From: Eshraghiella sp045542375
Lineage (GTDB): Bacteria; Bacillota; Clostridia; Lachnospirales; Lachnospiraceae
Length of the DNA stretch: 40,314 nucleotides
NCBI GenBank assembly: GCA_045542375.1
Contig: JAZQKW010000097.1
Span: 1 to 40,314 of the forward strand
Direction of reading: 5' to 3'
In this document: positions 16,171-25,558 of the stretch, one piece after another
How the letters are laid out: each line of letters starts with the position of its first letter
How positions within the stretch are numbered: position 1 is the first letter of the stretch
Position numbers and translations under genes: made by a program
Notes under the pieces: generated by a model
Told to the model about the DNA's origin: nothing
The model's input: the letters and a program-made list of their open reading frames with translations, nothing else
The model's database searches: none

Positions 16171-17449
16171 TTACAGATTAGAAACCAAATGCATACAGAG
16201 CGGTTACACTCCTAAGAAGGGAGAACCAAGAGTACTTCCTATTTACCAGAGTACTACATTTAAGTATGACACGAGTGAACAGATGGGTAAACTTTTTGAT
16301 TTGGAGGATACAGGATATTTCTACACAAGACTTCAGAATCCTACCAATGATGCGGTAGCAGCCAAGATTTGCGACCTTGAAGGCGGTGTTGGTGCTATGC
16401 TTACTTCATCAGGTCAGGCAGCTAATTTCTATGCAATGTTTAATATTTGCGAAGCAGGTGGACATATTGTTGCATCTTCAGCAATATACGGAGGAACATA
16501 CAATCTTCTTGGTGTTACAATGAAGAAGCTTGGAATTGATGTTACATTCATTGCACCAGAAGCAACAGAGGAAGAGATTCAGGCAGCTTTTAAGCCTAAT
16601 ACCAAGCTTCTTTTTGGTGAGACAATTTCTAATCCGACCTTAGATGTTCTTGATATTGAAATGTACGCAAGAGTGGCACACAGAAATGGTGTACCTCTTG
16701 TTGTGGATAATACCTTTGCAACACCAATTAACTGCAGACCATTTGAATTTGGTGCGGATATTGTTGTTCATTCTACTACTAAATATATGGATGGACATGC
16801 TACACAGGTTGGCGGATGTATTGTGGACAGCGGTAATTTTGACTGGATGACACATGCTGATAAATTCCCTGGACTTACAACTCCTGATGACTCATACCAT
16901 GGTATTGTATATGCTGAGAAATTCGGAAAGCTTGCTTTTATTACTAAATGTACAGTTCAGCTTATGAGAGACTTAGGTTCAATTCCTTCACCACAGAATT
17001 GTTTCCTTCTTAATCTTGGACTTGAAACACTTCACCTTCGTGTAGAGCGTCATTGTGCTAATGCCCGTAAGGTGGCAGAGTATCTTGAAGCAAATGATAA
17101 GGTTGCCTGGGTTAACTATCCGGACCTTCCAAATGATAAATACCATGCTCTTCAGCAGAAATACATGCCTAATGGCACATGTGGTGTAGTTACTTTTGGC
17201 TTAAAAGGCGGAAGAGATGTTTCAATCAAGTTTATGGACAGCCTTAAGCTTGGTGCCATTGTAACTCATGTGGCAGACTGCAGAACCTCAGTTCTTCATC
17301 CTGCAAGTCATACACATCGTCAGCTTACAGACGAACAGCTTATCGAAGCAGGTGTTAAGCCTGATTTAATAAGATTTTCAGTTGGTATTGAGAATGTTGA
17401 TGATATCATCGAGGATATCGAACAGGCTCTCAATGCGGCTACTAACTAA
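16163..17449 (+). CDS. metY: O-acetylhomoserine sulfhydrylase (aminocarboxypropyltransferase)
   Basis: 428 residues, a length that favours MetY over the shorter cystathionine synthases (about 380-400). It makes homocysteine from O-acetylhomoserine and sulfide with PLP, for methionine synthesis. Motifs are YTRLQNPTNDAVAAKI, TSSGQAANFYAMFNI, the PLP lysine in VHSTTKYMDGH, and the C-terminal SVGIENVDDIIEDIEQAL. It overlaps the CBS-protein gene by eight bases. A terminator-like hairpin 18 bases after the stop probably ends much of the transcription here. Confidence 0.94.
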   Translation: MSDYRLETKCIQSGYTPKKGEPRVLPIYQSTTFKYDTSEQMGKLFDLEDTGYFYTRLQNPTNDAVAAKICDLEGGVGAMLTSSGQAANFYAMFNICEAGGHIVASSAIYGGTYNLLGVTMKKLGIDVTFIAPEATEEEIQAAFKPNTKLLFGETISNPTLDVLDIEMYARVAHRNGVPLVVDNTFATPINCRPFEFGADIVVHSTTKYMDGHATQVGGCIVDSGNFDWMTHADKFPGLTTPDDSYHGIVYAEKFGKLAFITKCTVQLMRDLGSIPSPQNCFLLNLGLETLHLRVERHCANARKVAEYLEANDKVAWVNYPDLPNDKYHALQQKYMPNGTCGVVTFGLKGGRDVSIKFMDSLKLGAIVTHVADCRTSVLHPASHTHRQLTDEQLIEAGVKPDLIRFSVGIENVDDIIEDIEQALNAATN

Positions 17450-17467
17450 TATCAGGATAAAATATGT

Positions 17468-17504
17468 CATCTCCGGAGATACTTATCTTCGGAGGTGATT
17501 TTTT
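17468..17504 (+). terminator. Terminator-like hairpin that contains the tepA ribosome binding site
   Basis: An 11-base stem, CATCTCCGGAG (17468-17478) and CTTCGGAGGTG (17487-17497) with two G-T pairs, has an 8-base loop and is followed by six T (17499-17504). The 3' arm contains GGAGGTG, seven bases before the TTG that best starts tepA at 17503. The element should both terminate metY transcripts and, in read-through RNA, hide the tepA binding site. Confidence 0.8.
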
Positions 17505-18090
17505 GTCTTATAAAATAATAAGCATAATAGGTGAGATAGAGGGACATGATGGGGCAGGGGGCTCTGAAAAAACCACCAAATATGATGAGCTTCTTCCCAT
17601 GCTTGCAGGAATTGAAAATGATGATGAGACAGATGGCGTATTGTTTCTGATTAATACTCACGGAGGAGATGTGTCGGCAGGACTTGCCCTTGGAGAGATG
17701 ATTGCAAGCCTCAGTAAACCTACGGTATCTCTTGTAATTGGTGAAAGTCATTCGATTGGCGTGCCTATTGCAGTTGCAACTGATTATTCTTTCATAGTTC
17801 CAAGCGCAACAGTGGTGGTTCACCCTGTAAGAATGTCGGGAACAATACTTGGAACAAGGCAGACCTATAGACAGTTTCAGTCCATTCAGGACAGAATTGT
17901 GAATTTTATATCTGCTCACTGCAATTGCAAGCCTGAGACTATAGAGAAAATGATGATGGAGACAAGTATGCTTTCCAAAGACTTGGGAACTATCCTTGTA
18001 GGGGGAGAAGCTGTTTTGTGCGGAATAATTGACGAAATTGGAGGAATAGATAAAGCATTTTTTAAGTTGAAATCTATTTGTCAAAGATGA
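17503..18090 (+). CDS. tepA: ClpP-fold serine protease, TepA-like
   Basis: 195 residues from TTG at 17503, placed seven bases after GGAGG. An in-frame ATG at 17464 lies upstream of the terminator hairpin and has no binding site. The family is the ClpP/crotonase-fold translocation-enhancing protein TepA. Visible are INTHGGDVSAGLALGEMI, the nucleophile serine region GESHSIGVPIAVATDY, and the catalytic-His region VVVHPVRMSG. In Bacillus TepA is linked to protein export and spore protein turnover, and lies beside spoIIIE; here ftsK/spoIIIE is two genes downstream, which supports the call. The C-terminus GIIDEIGGIDKA is typical. Confidence 0.85.
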   Translation: MSYKIISIIGEIEGHDGAGGSEKTTKYDELLPMLAGIENDDETDGVLFLINTHGGDVSAGLALGEMIASLSKPTVSLVIGESHSIGVPIAVATDYSFIVPSATVVVHPVRMSGTILGTRQTYRQFQSIQDRIVNFISAHCNCKPETIEKMMMETSMLSKDLGTILVGGEAVLCGIIDEIGGIDKAFFKLKSICQR

Positions 18091-18106
18091 TAAAAAATGG
18101 TATAAT
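18078..18106 (+). promoter_or_regulatory. Putative promoter of uppP inside the end of tepA
   Basis: TTGTCA (18078-18083), a 17-base spacer and a perfect TATAAT (18101-18106). Transcription would start near 18113, about 24 bases before the TTG start of uppP. The -35 overlaps the last codons of tepA. It probably supplies uppP, ftsK and the genes beyond. Confidence 0.7.
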
Positions 18107-18136
18107 TAATGGAATATGTTTGCGGGAGGAACGGTT

Positions 18137-19012
18137 TTGAACATACTAAAGTCAATTTTACTGGGAATCATTCAAGGAATTACGGAATTTATGCCAATAA
18201 GTAATACAGGGCATATGTCTTTGTTCAGTCACGGATTCGGTATTGATATATATGCCGGAGCCTATTTCAGGGCAATGACATATGTTGGAGTTCTTGTTGC
18301 GCTGATAATAGTGTTTCACGAAGATATATGGCATATGATACAGGAATTTTTTGAAATGGCTGCAACCGTATTTGCTAATTTGCTGGTATTCATAAGGCGC
18401 AGACGCGGGGATACCAGATATACATATTTTAAGATTGTGAATTCTAATTACAAGAAGCTTGATACTATGATTATTGTATCGCTTATTCCTACCGCTATAA
18501 TCGGAATCTGCGGAAGAGGTTTTGTTGCAAGAACTTCAGGAATGCTCTGGTTTGTTGGATTAGGCTTTATACTGAATGCGGTAATCTTATTCGTGGCAGG
18601 TAAGTTTTCAGACAGTAAGAAACGTATTAAAGAAGCTACATATTCAGAAGCATATTTTATCGGAACCGTGCAGGGTGTTTCACTTCTGCCGGGACTTTCA
18701 AGAACCGGTGCAACAATTGCAGCTGCAAGAATTTTTGGTTTTAACAGGAAGTTAGCAGTTAAGTATTCGTTTATTATGGCGATTCCTGCGGTGCTTGGAG
18801 CATTTATACTTGAACTTAAATCACTTAAAGGTGTTGCTTTTGGCTCATCTGCGTTGCCGGGATATATTCTTGGAATGATAGCAGCAGGTGTCAGCGCATA
18901 TTTTACGATTAAATACATGATGAAGCTTATCAGCAACAGAAAGTATACAGGATTTACAATTTATTGCTTAATTATAGGTGTTGTGGCAATAATTTTTTCA
19001 ATAATCAGATAA
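18137..19012 (+). CDS. uppP: Undecaprenyl-diphosphatase UppP/BacA
   Basis: 291 residues from TTG at 18137, seven bases after GGAGG. An ATG at 18116 is only three bases from the predicted transcript start. It is an integral membrane protein that dephosphorylates undecaprenyl diphosphate, recycling the cell-wall lipid carrier. Motif 1 is GITEFMPISNTGHM (residues 14-27); the family consensus is EFLPISSTGH, so the second Ser, important in the E. coli protein, is Asn here. Motif 2, LPGLSRTGATIAA, is intact. A charged loop (RRRRGDTRY and onward, about 85-110) follows the second helix. It could be a divergent paralogue, with a canonical copy elsewhere. Confidence 0.9.
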   Translation: MNILKSILLGIIQGITEFMPISNTGHMSLFSHGFGIDIYAGAYFRAMTYVGVLVALIIVFHEDIWHMIQEFFEMAATVFANLLVFIRRRRGDTRYTYFKIVNSNYKKLDTMIIVSLIPTAIIGICGRGFVARTSGMLWFVGLGFILNAVILFVAGKFSDSKKRIKEATYSEAYFIGTVQGVSLLPGLSRTGATIAAARIFGFNRKLAVKYSFIMAIPAVLGAFILELKSLKGVAFGSSALPGYILGMIAAGVSAYFTIKYMMKLISNRKYTGFTIYCLIIGVVAIIFSIIR

Positions 19013-19027
19013 TGGGAGGCCGTTAAG

Positions 19028-21610
19028 ATGGCATCAACTAAGAAAAATGTACAGTCTAAGAAGAGAGGCAGACCGCCTAAGAAGCAGACTAAGGCAAAAT
19101 ATGATAACAAAATAGTTCAGGAAGCGGTAATACTTGTTCTCCTTGCTTTATGTGTAATTTTCTTCATATCCAATTTTGGAATCGGAGGAGTTGTAGGTAA
19201 GGCAATCAGCTCATTCTTCTTCGGACTGTTTGGACTTATATCATACATATTCCCGATAATACTGTTTATCATGGTAATGTTTGGAATATCCAATAAAAAT
19301 AATTCTGTTGCAAGGGTTAAGATTATTGCGGCAGTATTTGCATTGATTTTTATATGTACAATAATACAGCTTATTTCAGGCAATCATGCGTCGGAATGGA
19401 AGATTACGGATTATTATGTTCAGTCAAGCAATCACAAGAATGGCGGAGGATTTTTTGGCGGTATCTTCTGTAAACTTTTCTGCACATGGTTTGGAGTTGT
19501 AGGGGCATATATTTTTACAATTGTGTTAATAATTATATCCGGAGTGGTAATTACAGAGCATTCATTTATTAACGGAGTTAAGAAGGGCAGTAAGAAAGTA
19601 TATGATACTGCCAAGAATGATGTTAAGGAATATCGTGCTGAGGTTGCAGTAAAGCGTCAGGAAAGAGAAGCAGTAGAGCGTAAGAAGTCTACAAGACAGG
19701 GTAAGAACTTCAGATGTGTGACAATCCCTCCGGCAGACGAGGAAGTTACGCAGAATAATACACCGGATAAGAATGACAAGGTATATAATTTTGAAAAAGC
19801 CGAAGAAAAGAATATAGTTCCTTTTGATGAGACAGAATATGAAAAGGTAACAGATGCTACAGAGTATGCAATGAGACATTTTCAGGATGAACAGAGTATT
19901 CCTTTTGAGCCTGTTTATGAGGACGAAATTGTTGAGGAATATGTTGAACCGGCAGTTACCAGGGAAGAAAAGGTTAACGAAGCACCTGTTAAGGAAGCTG
20001 TACCTGTGCACGTGGATGTATCAAGAGATTCAGTTAAAGAGACTATCAGAGATGTACATAAAGCGTCTAAGAATACAGAGGAAGAAGAAAGCCTTATTGA
20101 CTTAGATTTAGTTAAGAAGGAACTTGCTAAGGAGCGTCCTAATAAGAAATACAAGCTGCCACCTCTTCATCTTCTCAAAAGAGGAGGAGGACATAGTCAG
20201 AATGGCAATGATATGACAGAACTTAACAACACCGCAAGAAAGCTTCAGCAGACTCTTGCAACCTTCGGTGTTAAGGTTACGGTTACAGATGTCAGCAGAG
20301 GGCCGGCAGTTACAAGATACGAGCTTCAGCCTGAGCAGGGAGTTAAGGTGAGCAAGATTGTATCACTTACAGATGATATTAAGCTTAACCTTGCAGCAGC
20401 AGATATCAGAATTGAAGCACCGATTCCGGGCAAGGCTGCTGTAGGAATTGAAGTTCCTAACAAAGAGAATAGCGGAGTTCTGCTTGGAGACCTTATTGCA
20501 AGCAGAGCATTTAAAGAGAATACATCCAAAATATCTTTTGCTGCAGGTAAGGATATTGCAGGACAGACGATTATTGCAGATATTGCCAAGATGCCTCACC
20601 TTCTTATAGCAGGAGCCACAGGCTCAGGTAAATCAGTATGTATTAATACAATCATAATGAGTATTTTGTATCACGCAAGTCCTGAGGAAGTGCGACTCAT
20701 TATGATAGACCCTAAGGTTGTTGAGTTAAATGTGTATAATGGAATACCGCATCTTCTTATTCCGGTAGTAACGGACCCTAAGAAAGCAGCGGGAGCACTT
20801 AACTGGGCAGTTCAGGAGATGATGAAGAGATATGACCTTTTTGCAAAATATAGTGTCAGAGACATGAAGGGATTTAACGAAAAGGTTTCATCAGTTGAAG
20901 ATATAGATGACCCTGACAAGCCGGACAAGCTGCCACAGATCGTTATAATAGTAGATGAGCTTGCGGATCTTATGATGGTGGCTTCCGGTGAGGTTGAGGA
21001 CGCGATTGTACGTCTGGCACAGCTTGCAAGAGCTGCTGGTATACATCTTGTAATTGCAACACAGAGACCAAGTGTTAATGTAATTACAGGACTTATTAAA
21101 GCCAATGTACCATCGAGAATTGCATTTTCTGTTACCTCCGGAGTGGATTCAAGAACCATTCTTGATATGGTCGGAGCGGAGAAACTTCTTGGAAAAGGAG
21201 ATATGCTTTTCTACCCACAGGGATATCAGAAACCATCAAGAGTTCAGGGTGCTTTTGTATCAGATGAGGAAGTTGCAGCAGTTGTTGATTTTCTTAAGAA
21301 CAACAATGGTGAAAGCGCATACAGCGAAGAAGTGGTAACACAGATAAGCAATCCGGGATTTGAAGAAAGTCAGGCATTTTCAGGAGAAAGGGACCAGTAT
21401 TTTGCAGATGCAGGAAGATTTATTATTGAAAAAGAAAGAGCATCGATTGGAATGCTTCAGAGAGTTTTCAAAATAGGTTTTAACAGAGCGGCAAGAATTA
21501 TGGACCAGTTAGGAGAAGCAGGACTTGTAGGACCGGAAGAAGGCACTAAGCCTCGTAAGGTGCTTATGACAATAGAAGAATTTGAAGAATATTTAAGTAA
21601 CAATCAGTAA
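19028..21610 (+). CDS. ftsK: DNA translocase FtsK/SpoIIIE
   Basis: 860 residues. It pumps chromosomal DNA through the closing septum at division or sporulation. A basic N-terminus (SKKRGRPPKKQTK) precedes about four transmembrane helices (about 30-185). A charged linker (about 190-375) leads to the alpha/beta motor domain with Walker A GATGSGKSV (about 529-537) and Walker B IVIIVDELADLMM. ATQRPSVNVITGLIKANVPSRIAF is the family signature. The C-terminal gamma winged helix (about 795-855) reads QRVFKIGFNRAARIMDQL and onward, and recognises KOPS/SRS sites. It follows GGGAGG and lies 15 bases after uppP. Confidence 0.95.
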   Translation: MASTKKNVQSKKRGRPPKKQTKAKYDNKIVQEAVILVLLALCVIFFISNFGIGGVVGKAISSFFFGLFGLISYIFPIILFIMVMFGISNKNNSVARVKIIAAVFALIFICTIIQLISGNHASEWKITDYYVQSSNHKNGGGFFGGIFCKLFCTWFGVVGAYIFTIVLIIISGVVITEHSFINGVKKGSKKVYDTAKNDVKEYRAEVAVKRQEREAVERKKSTRQGKNFRCVTIPPADEEVTQNNTPDKNDKVYNFEKAEEKNIVPFDETEYEKVTDATEYAMRHFQDEQSIPFEPVYEDEIVEEYVEPAVTREEKVNEAPVKEAVPVHVDVSRDSVKETIRDVHKASKNTEEEESLIDLDLVKKELAKERPNKKYKLPPLHLLKRGGGHSQNGNDMTELNNTARKLQQTLATFGVKVTVTDVSRGPAVTRYELQPEQGVKVSKIVSLTDDIKLNLAAADIRIEAPIPGKAAVGIEVPNKENSGVLLGDLIASRAFKENTSKISFAAGKDIAGQTIIADIAKMPHLLIAGATGSGKSVCINTIIMSILYHASPEEVRLIMIDPKVVELNVYNGIPHLLIPVVTDPKKAAGALNWAVQEMMKRYDLFAKYSVRDMKGFNEKVSSVEDIDDPDKPDKLPQIVIIVDELADLMMVASGEVEDAIVRLAQLARAAGIHLVIATQRPSVNVITGLIKANVPSRIAFSVTSGVDSRTILDMVGAEKLLGKGDMLFYPQGYQKPSRVQGAFVSDEEVAAVVDFLKNNNGESAYSEEVVTQISNPGFEESQAFSGERDQYFADAGRFIIEKERASIGMLQRVFKIGFNRAARIMDQLGEAGLVGPEEGTKPRKVLMTIEEFEEYLSNNQ

Positions 21611-21626
21611 TACAGGAGGATTTAAG

Positions 21627-23303
21627 ATGTTTAAATCGGATATTGAGATTGCTCAGGAAGCGAAGATGCTACATATCAAAGACGTGGCAGCTAAGGTTGG
21701 TATAAATGAAGAAGAGTTAGAATTCTATGGAAAGTACAAGGCAAAATTATCAGACGAGCTTGAACAGAGGGTTTCGTCCAACGAAGATGGTAAATTAATA
21801 CTTGTAACAGCAATTAATCCTACACCTGCAGGAGAAGGCAAGACTACTGTAAGTATCGGACTTACAGAAGCTCTTAACAAATTAGGCAAGAAGACAATGG
21901 CAGCACTCAGAGAGCCATCCTTAGGACCTTGCTTTGGTGTAAAAGGTGGAGCTGCAGGAGGCGGATATTCACAGGTTGTACCAATGGAAGACCTTAATCT
22001 TCATTTTACCGGTGATTTCCATGCCATAACAAGCGCTAACAATCTTTTGGCGGCACTTCTTGATAACCATATACAGCAGGGCAATGAGCTTCAGATTGAT
22101 ACAAGCCAGGAAGTATGGAAGAGATGTCTTGATATGAACGATAGGTCATTAAGAAATATTGTAGTTGGTCTTGGTGCCAAGGCGGATGGAGTGGTAAGAG
22201 AAGACCATTTTGTTATCACAGTAGCATCTGAGATTATGGCTATTCTCTGTCTTGCAACAGATATGGCAGATTTAAAAAACAGATTATCAAGAATAATTGT
22301 TGCATATAATTATGCAGGAGAGCCTGTTACAGCAGGAGACCTTAAAGCAACCGGTGCTATGGCAGCACTTCTTAAGGATGCAATTAAGCCTAATATTATT
22401 CAGACTCTTGAAGGAAATCCTGCAATTGTTCATGGCGGACCATTTGCCAATATCGCCCATGGATGTAACTCAGTAAGAGCAACGAAGATGGCACTTAAGT
22501 TAGCGGATTACGTTGTAACGGAAGCAGGTTTTGGTGCTGACCTTGGAGCAGAAAAATTCTTAGATATAAAGTGCAGACAGACAGGGCTTGTACCAGATGC
22601 TGTTGTAATTGTTGCTACAGTAAAAGCGTTAAAATATAACGGCGGAGTTAAGAAAGAGAACCTTCAGGAAGAGAACCTTGAGGCTCTTAAAAAAGGTATA
22701 GTTAACCTTGACAAACATATTGAAAATATGCAGAAGTTTGGCATCAATGTAGTTGTTACCCTTAATGCATTTGCAACAGATACAGATGCAGAACACAACT
22801 TTATCAAAGAGCATGTTGAAGCAATGGGATGCGAATTTGCACTTGCCGATGTATGGGCTAAGGGCGGAGAAGGCGGACTTCTCCTCGCGGAAAAAGTACT
22901 TAAAGCAATAGATAAAGAGAGACAGGAATTTACCCTTACATATACAGATGATATAAGCCTTAAAGAAAAGATTAACGCAGTTGCAGTTAAAATATATGGT
23001 GCAGACGGAGTTAATTTTACACCGGCAGCATCTAAGACCCTTGATAAGCTTGAGGGAATGGGATTTGGCAATCTTCCGGTATGTATGGCTAAGACTCAGT
23101 ATTCATTATCTGATGACCAGACAATGCTTGGAAGACCAGAAGGCTTTACCGTTACAATAAGAGATGTGTATGTCAGTGCAGGCGCAGGTTTTGTAGTAGT
23201 CCTTACAGGTTCAATAATGACAATGCCGGGACTTCCTAAGGTACCTGCAGCTAATGGAATTGATTATGACGAGAAGAATAACAAAATAACAGGATTATTT
23301 TAG
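21627..23303 (+). CDS. fhs: Formate-tetrahydrofolate ligase
   Basis: 558 residues, standard length. It uses ATP to join formate to tetrahydrofolate, giving 10-formyl-THF. Motifs are the P-loop-like TPAGEGKTTVSIGL (about 66-79), REPSLGPCFGVKGGAAGGGY, LNLHFTGDFHAI and a C-terminal TGSIMTMPGLPKVPAA. It has an AGGAGG site. Its product feeds FolD two genes on and Fmt further down the same run, and it is part of acetogenic one-carbon metabolism in some Clostridia. Here it lacks other Wood-Ljungdahl neighbours, so an anabolic role is more likely. Confidence 0.97.
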   Translation: MFKSDIEIAQEAKMLHIKDVAAKVGINEEELEFYGKYKAKLSDELEQRVSSNEDGKLILVTAINPTPAGEGKTTVSIGLTEALNKLGKKTMAALREPSLGPCFGVKGGAAGGGYSQVVPMEDLNLHFTGDFHAITSANNLLAALLDNHIQQGNELQIDTSQEVWKRCLDMNDRSLRNIVVGLGAKADGVVREDHFVITVASEIMAILCLATDMADLKNRLSRIIVAYNYAGEPVTAGDLKATGAMAALLKDAIKPNIIQTLEGNPAIVHGGPFANIAHGCNSVRATKMALKLADYVVTEAGFGADLGAEKFLDIKCRQTGLVPDAVVIVATVKALKYNGGVKKENLQEENLEALKKGIVNLDKHIENMQKFGINVVVTLNAFATDTDAEHNFIKEHVEAMGCEFALADVWAKGGEGGLLLAEKVLKAIDKERQEFTLTYTDDISLKEKINAVAVKIYGADGVNFTPAASKTLDKLEGMGFGNLPVCMAKTQYSLSDDQTMLGRPEGFTVTIRDVYVSAGAGFVVVLTGSIMTMPGLPKVPAANGIDYDEKNNKITGLF

Positions 23304-23318
23304 GAGAATCGGATTATA

Positions 23319-24686
23319 ATGCAAAATTATTATGTAAGAGACATCGTTAAAGCAACCGGCGGAACATTGCTTTGTGGCAATTTGGACCAGTTAGTGGAAA
23401 CTGTTAGTACGGATTCCAATACCATAGGAGAAAAGACACTTTTTGTCCCGATTATAGGAGAAAAGGTTGATGCACACAGATTTATAGACAGTGCAATTGC
23501 AGGAGGTGCAGTAGCAGTTCTTACAAGTGAGCATGATGATATGGAAGGGGATGTTCCATATATCAGGGTTAATAATACTACAATGGCGCTTCAGGATATG
23601 GGAAAAGAATATGGGAAGCAGATTATCATTCCTAAGATAGGAGTTACCGGCAGTGTTGGCAAGACAACGACTAAGGAAATGATTGCCTGTGCACTTTCAG
23701 CCGGATACAGAGTATTTAAGACTGCAGGAAACAGTAACAGTCAGATAGGAGTTCCTCTCACACTTCTTAAAATGGAGCAGGAGGATCAGATAGCTGTTAT
23801 TGAAATGGGAATGAGTATGAGAGGCGAGATGTCAAGACTTGCTGAGCTTGTGAGTCTGGATGATGCCGTAATTACTAATATAGGAGTGTCCCATATTGAG
23901 CAGTTAAAGACACAGGATGGCATATGTGACGAGAAATTTTTTATCCGGGATGCCATAACCGCTCAGGATGGAATTGTGTTTATTAATGGTGATGACCCAA
24001 TTCTCAAGAGACGTAAGGAAGAACTTAATACACAGGTTATAACTTACGGAATTAACGATGATAATGATTATTTTGCAACAGATATTAAGATAAAGAACAG
24101 TGGCACTGAATTTATAGTGAACATTAAGAATAAAGGCACATATAAGGCAAGAATTAACGTGCTTGGTGAGCACAATGTGAGAAACGCCCTTGTGGCAATT
24201 GCAGTGGCAATAAGACATGGTGTACCTGTCATTGATGCAATAAAAGCTCTTGAAGGTTATCAGGGAGTAAGCATGAGGCAGCAGGTAAGTGTTCACAGAG
24301 GAATTACCGTAATAGATGACTCATATAATGCAAGTCCTGATTCAATGAAGGCGGGACTTGATGTACTCAATGCAACAGAGACCACAGGAGCAAGAGTGGC
24401 AGTATTGGCAGATATGCTTGAACTGGGAGATAACGCTCCGGCATATCATGAAGAGGTAGGAAAATATGCGAAGACCCTTAATATTAATAAACTTGTATTA
24501 TTAGGAGACCTGGCAGCCTACATTGGAAAAGGTTACGGCAACTGTAATGTGACAATGTGTAACAGCAGAGAAGAGATTAATGAGTATCTGAAAAAGAACC
24601 TGAAGGAAGGGGATACAGTACTTTTTAAAGGTTCAAGAGGGATGAAACTTAACGAATGTGCAGATTACCTTAAGGAGGAAGAATAA
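23319..24686 (+). CDS. murF: UDP-N-acetylmuramoyl-tripeptide--D-alanyl-D-alanine ligase
   Basis: 455 residues. It adds D-Ala-D-Ala to UDP-MurNAc-tripeptide, the last cytoplasmic step of the stem peptide. Domains in order are an N-terminal UMP-binding domain (VETVSTDSNTIGEKTLFVPI), the ATP-binding central domain (GVTGSVGKTTTKEMIA, about 108-123; VIEMGMSMRGEMSRL) and the C-terminal domain (VIDDSYNASPDSMKAGLDVL, VAVLADMLELG). SYNASPDSM is diagnostic for MurF over the other Mur ligases. It lies 15 bases after fhs and one base before folD. Confidence 0.96.
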   Translation: MQNYYVRDIVKATGGTLLCGNLDQLVETVSTDSNTIGEKTLFVPIIGEKVDAHRFIDSAIAGGAVAVLTSEHDDMEGDVPYIRVNNTTMALQDMGKEYGKQIIIPKIGVTGSVGKTTTKEMIACALSAGYRVFKTAGNSNSQIGVPLTLLKMEQEDQIAVIEMGMSMRGEMSRLAELVSLDDAVITNIGVSHIEQLKTQDGICDEKFFIRDAITAQDGIVFINGDDPILKRRKEELNTQVITYGINDDNDYFATDIKIKNSGTEFIVNIKNKGTYKARINVLGEHNVRNALVAIAVAIRHGVPVIDAIKALEGYQGVSMRQQVSVHRGITVIDDSYNASPDSMKAGLDVLNATETTGARVAVLADMLELGDNAPAYHEEVGKYAKTLNINKLVLLGDLAAYIGKGYGNCNVTMCNSREEINEYLKKNLKEGDTVLFKGSRGMKLNECADYLKEEE

Positions 24687-24687
24687 A

Positions 24688-25548
24688 ATGACCAAAATAA
24701 TTGACGGACTTGCAATATCAAAGCAGATAAAAGATGAAGTAAAAGCAAAAGCTGCAGAATATAAAGAACAGGGCATTGAAATATGCCTTGCAGTAATTCA
24801 GGTAGGAAATGATCCTGCATCAAGTGTGTATGTAGGCAATAAGAAAAAAGGATGCGAATATATCGGAATTAATTCACTTTCGTATGAGCTACCTGAAGAG
24901 ACAACAGAAGACGAATTACTTGAACTTATTGGTAAATTAAACGCTGACAGCAAGGTTAACGGAATTCTTGTGCAGCTTCCTCTTCCAAAACATATTGACG
25001 AGGATAAGATTATTAAAGCAATTGACCCTAAGAAGGATGTGGATGGATTCCATCCTCAGAGTGTAGGGGCATTAAGCATTGGTCAGCCAGGCTTTGTATC
25101 TTGTACACCGGCAGGTATCATTGAACTTCTTAAGAGAAGTGATGTGGATATTGAGGGTAAAGAATGCGTTGTTGTGGGAAGAAGTAATATCGTAGGCAAG
25201 CCTATGGCACTTCTTTTGTTAAGAGAGAACGGAACTGTTACAATTACACATTCAAGAACTGCGAATCTGAAGGAAGTAACTAAGAGAGCAGACATACTTG
25301 TTGTAGCAATTGGTAAGCCAAAATTCATTACCAAGGAATATGTAAAAGAAGGAGCAACAGTAATTGATGTTGGTATCCATAGAATAGGAACAACCGAAAG
25401 CGGAAAGAGTATTCTTTGCGGTGATGTTGATTATGAGGATGTATTCCCTGTTGCTTCAGCAATTACCCCAGTTCCGGGTGGCGTGGGACCTATGACAATA
25501 GCAATGCTTATGAGTAACTGTGTTCATTCTGTAGAGTTACAGAGATAG
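24688..25548 (+). CDS. folD: Methylenetetrahydrofolate dehydrogenase / methenyl-THF cyclohydrolase
   Basis: 286 residues from the ATG at 24688, which follows AAGGAGGAAG and the murF stop by one base. A longer in-frame start at 24658 lies inside murF. It interconverts 5,10-methylene-, methenyl- and 10-formyl-THF with NADP. Motifs are SSVYVGNKKKGCEYIGI (Tyr and Lys of the active site), GILVQLPLPKHI, PKKDVDGFHP, VVGRSNIVGKPMALLL and the C-terminal PVPGGVGPMTIAML. Its place between murF and murE is unusual. Confidence 0.96.
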   Translation: MTKIIDGLAISKQIKDEVKAKAAEYKEQGIEICLAVIQVGNDPASSVYVGNKKKGCEYIGINSLSYELPEETTEDELLELIGKLNADSKVNGILVQLPLPKHIDEDKIIKAIDPKKDVDGFHPQSVGALSIGQPGFVSCTPAGIIELLKRSDVDIEGKECVVVGRSNIVGKPMALLLLRENGTVTITHSRTANLKEVTKRADILVVAIGKPKFITKEYVKEGATVIDVGIHRIGTTESGKSILCGDVDYEDVFPVASAITPVPGGVGPMTIAMLMSNCVHSVELQR

Positions 25549-25558
25549 GAGGATTTTC

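Noticed and set aside
17464..17502. ATG at 17464 as the tepA start.
   Set aside because: It lies before and within the terminator hairpin, lacks a ribosome binding site and adds residues unlike the family; TTG 17503 has GGAGG at correct spacing.
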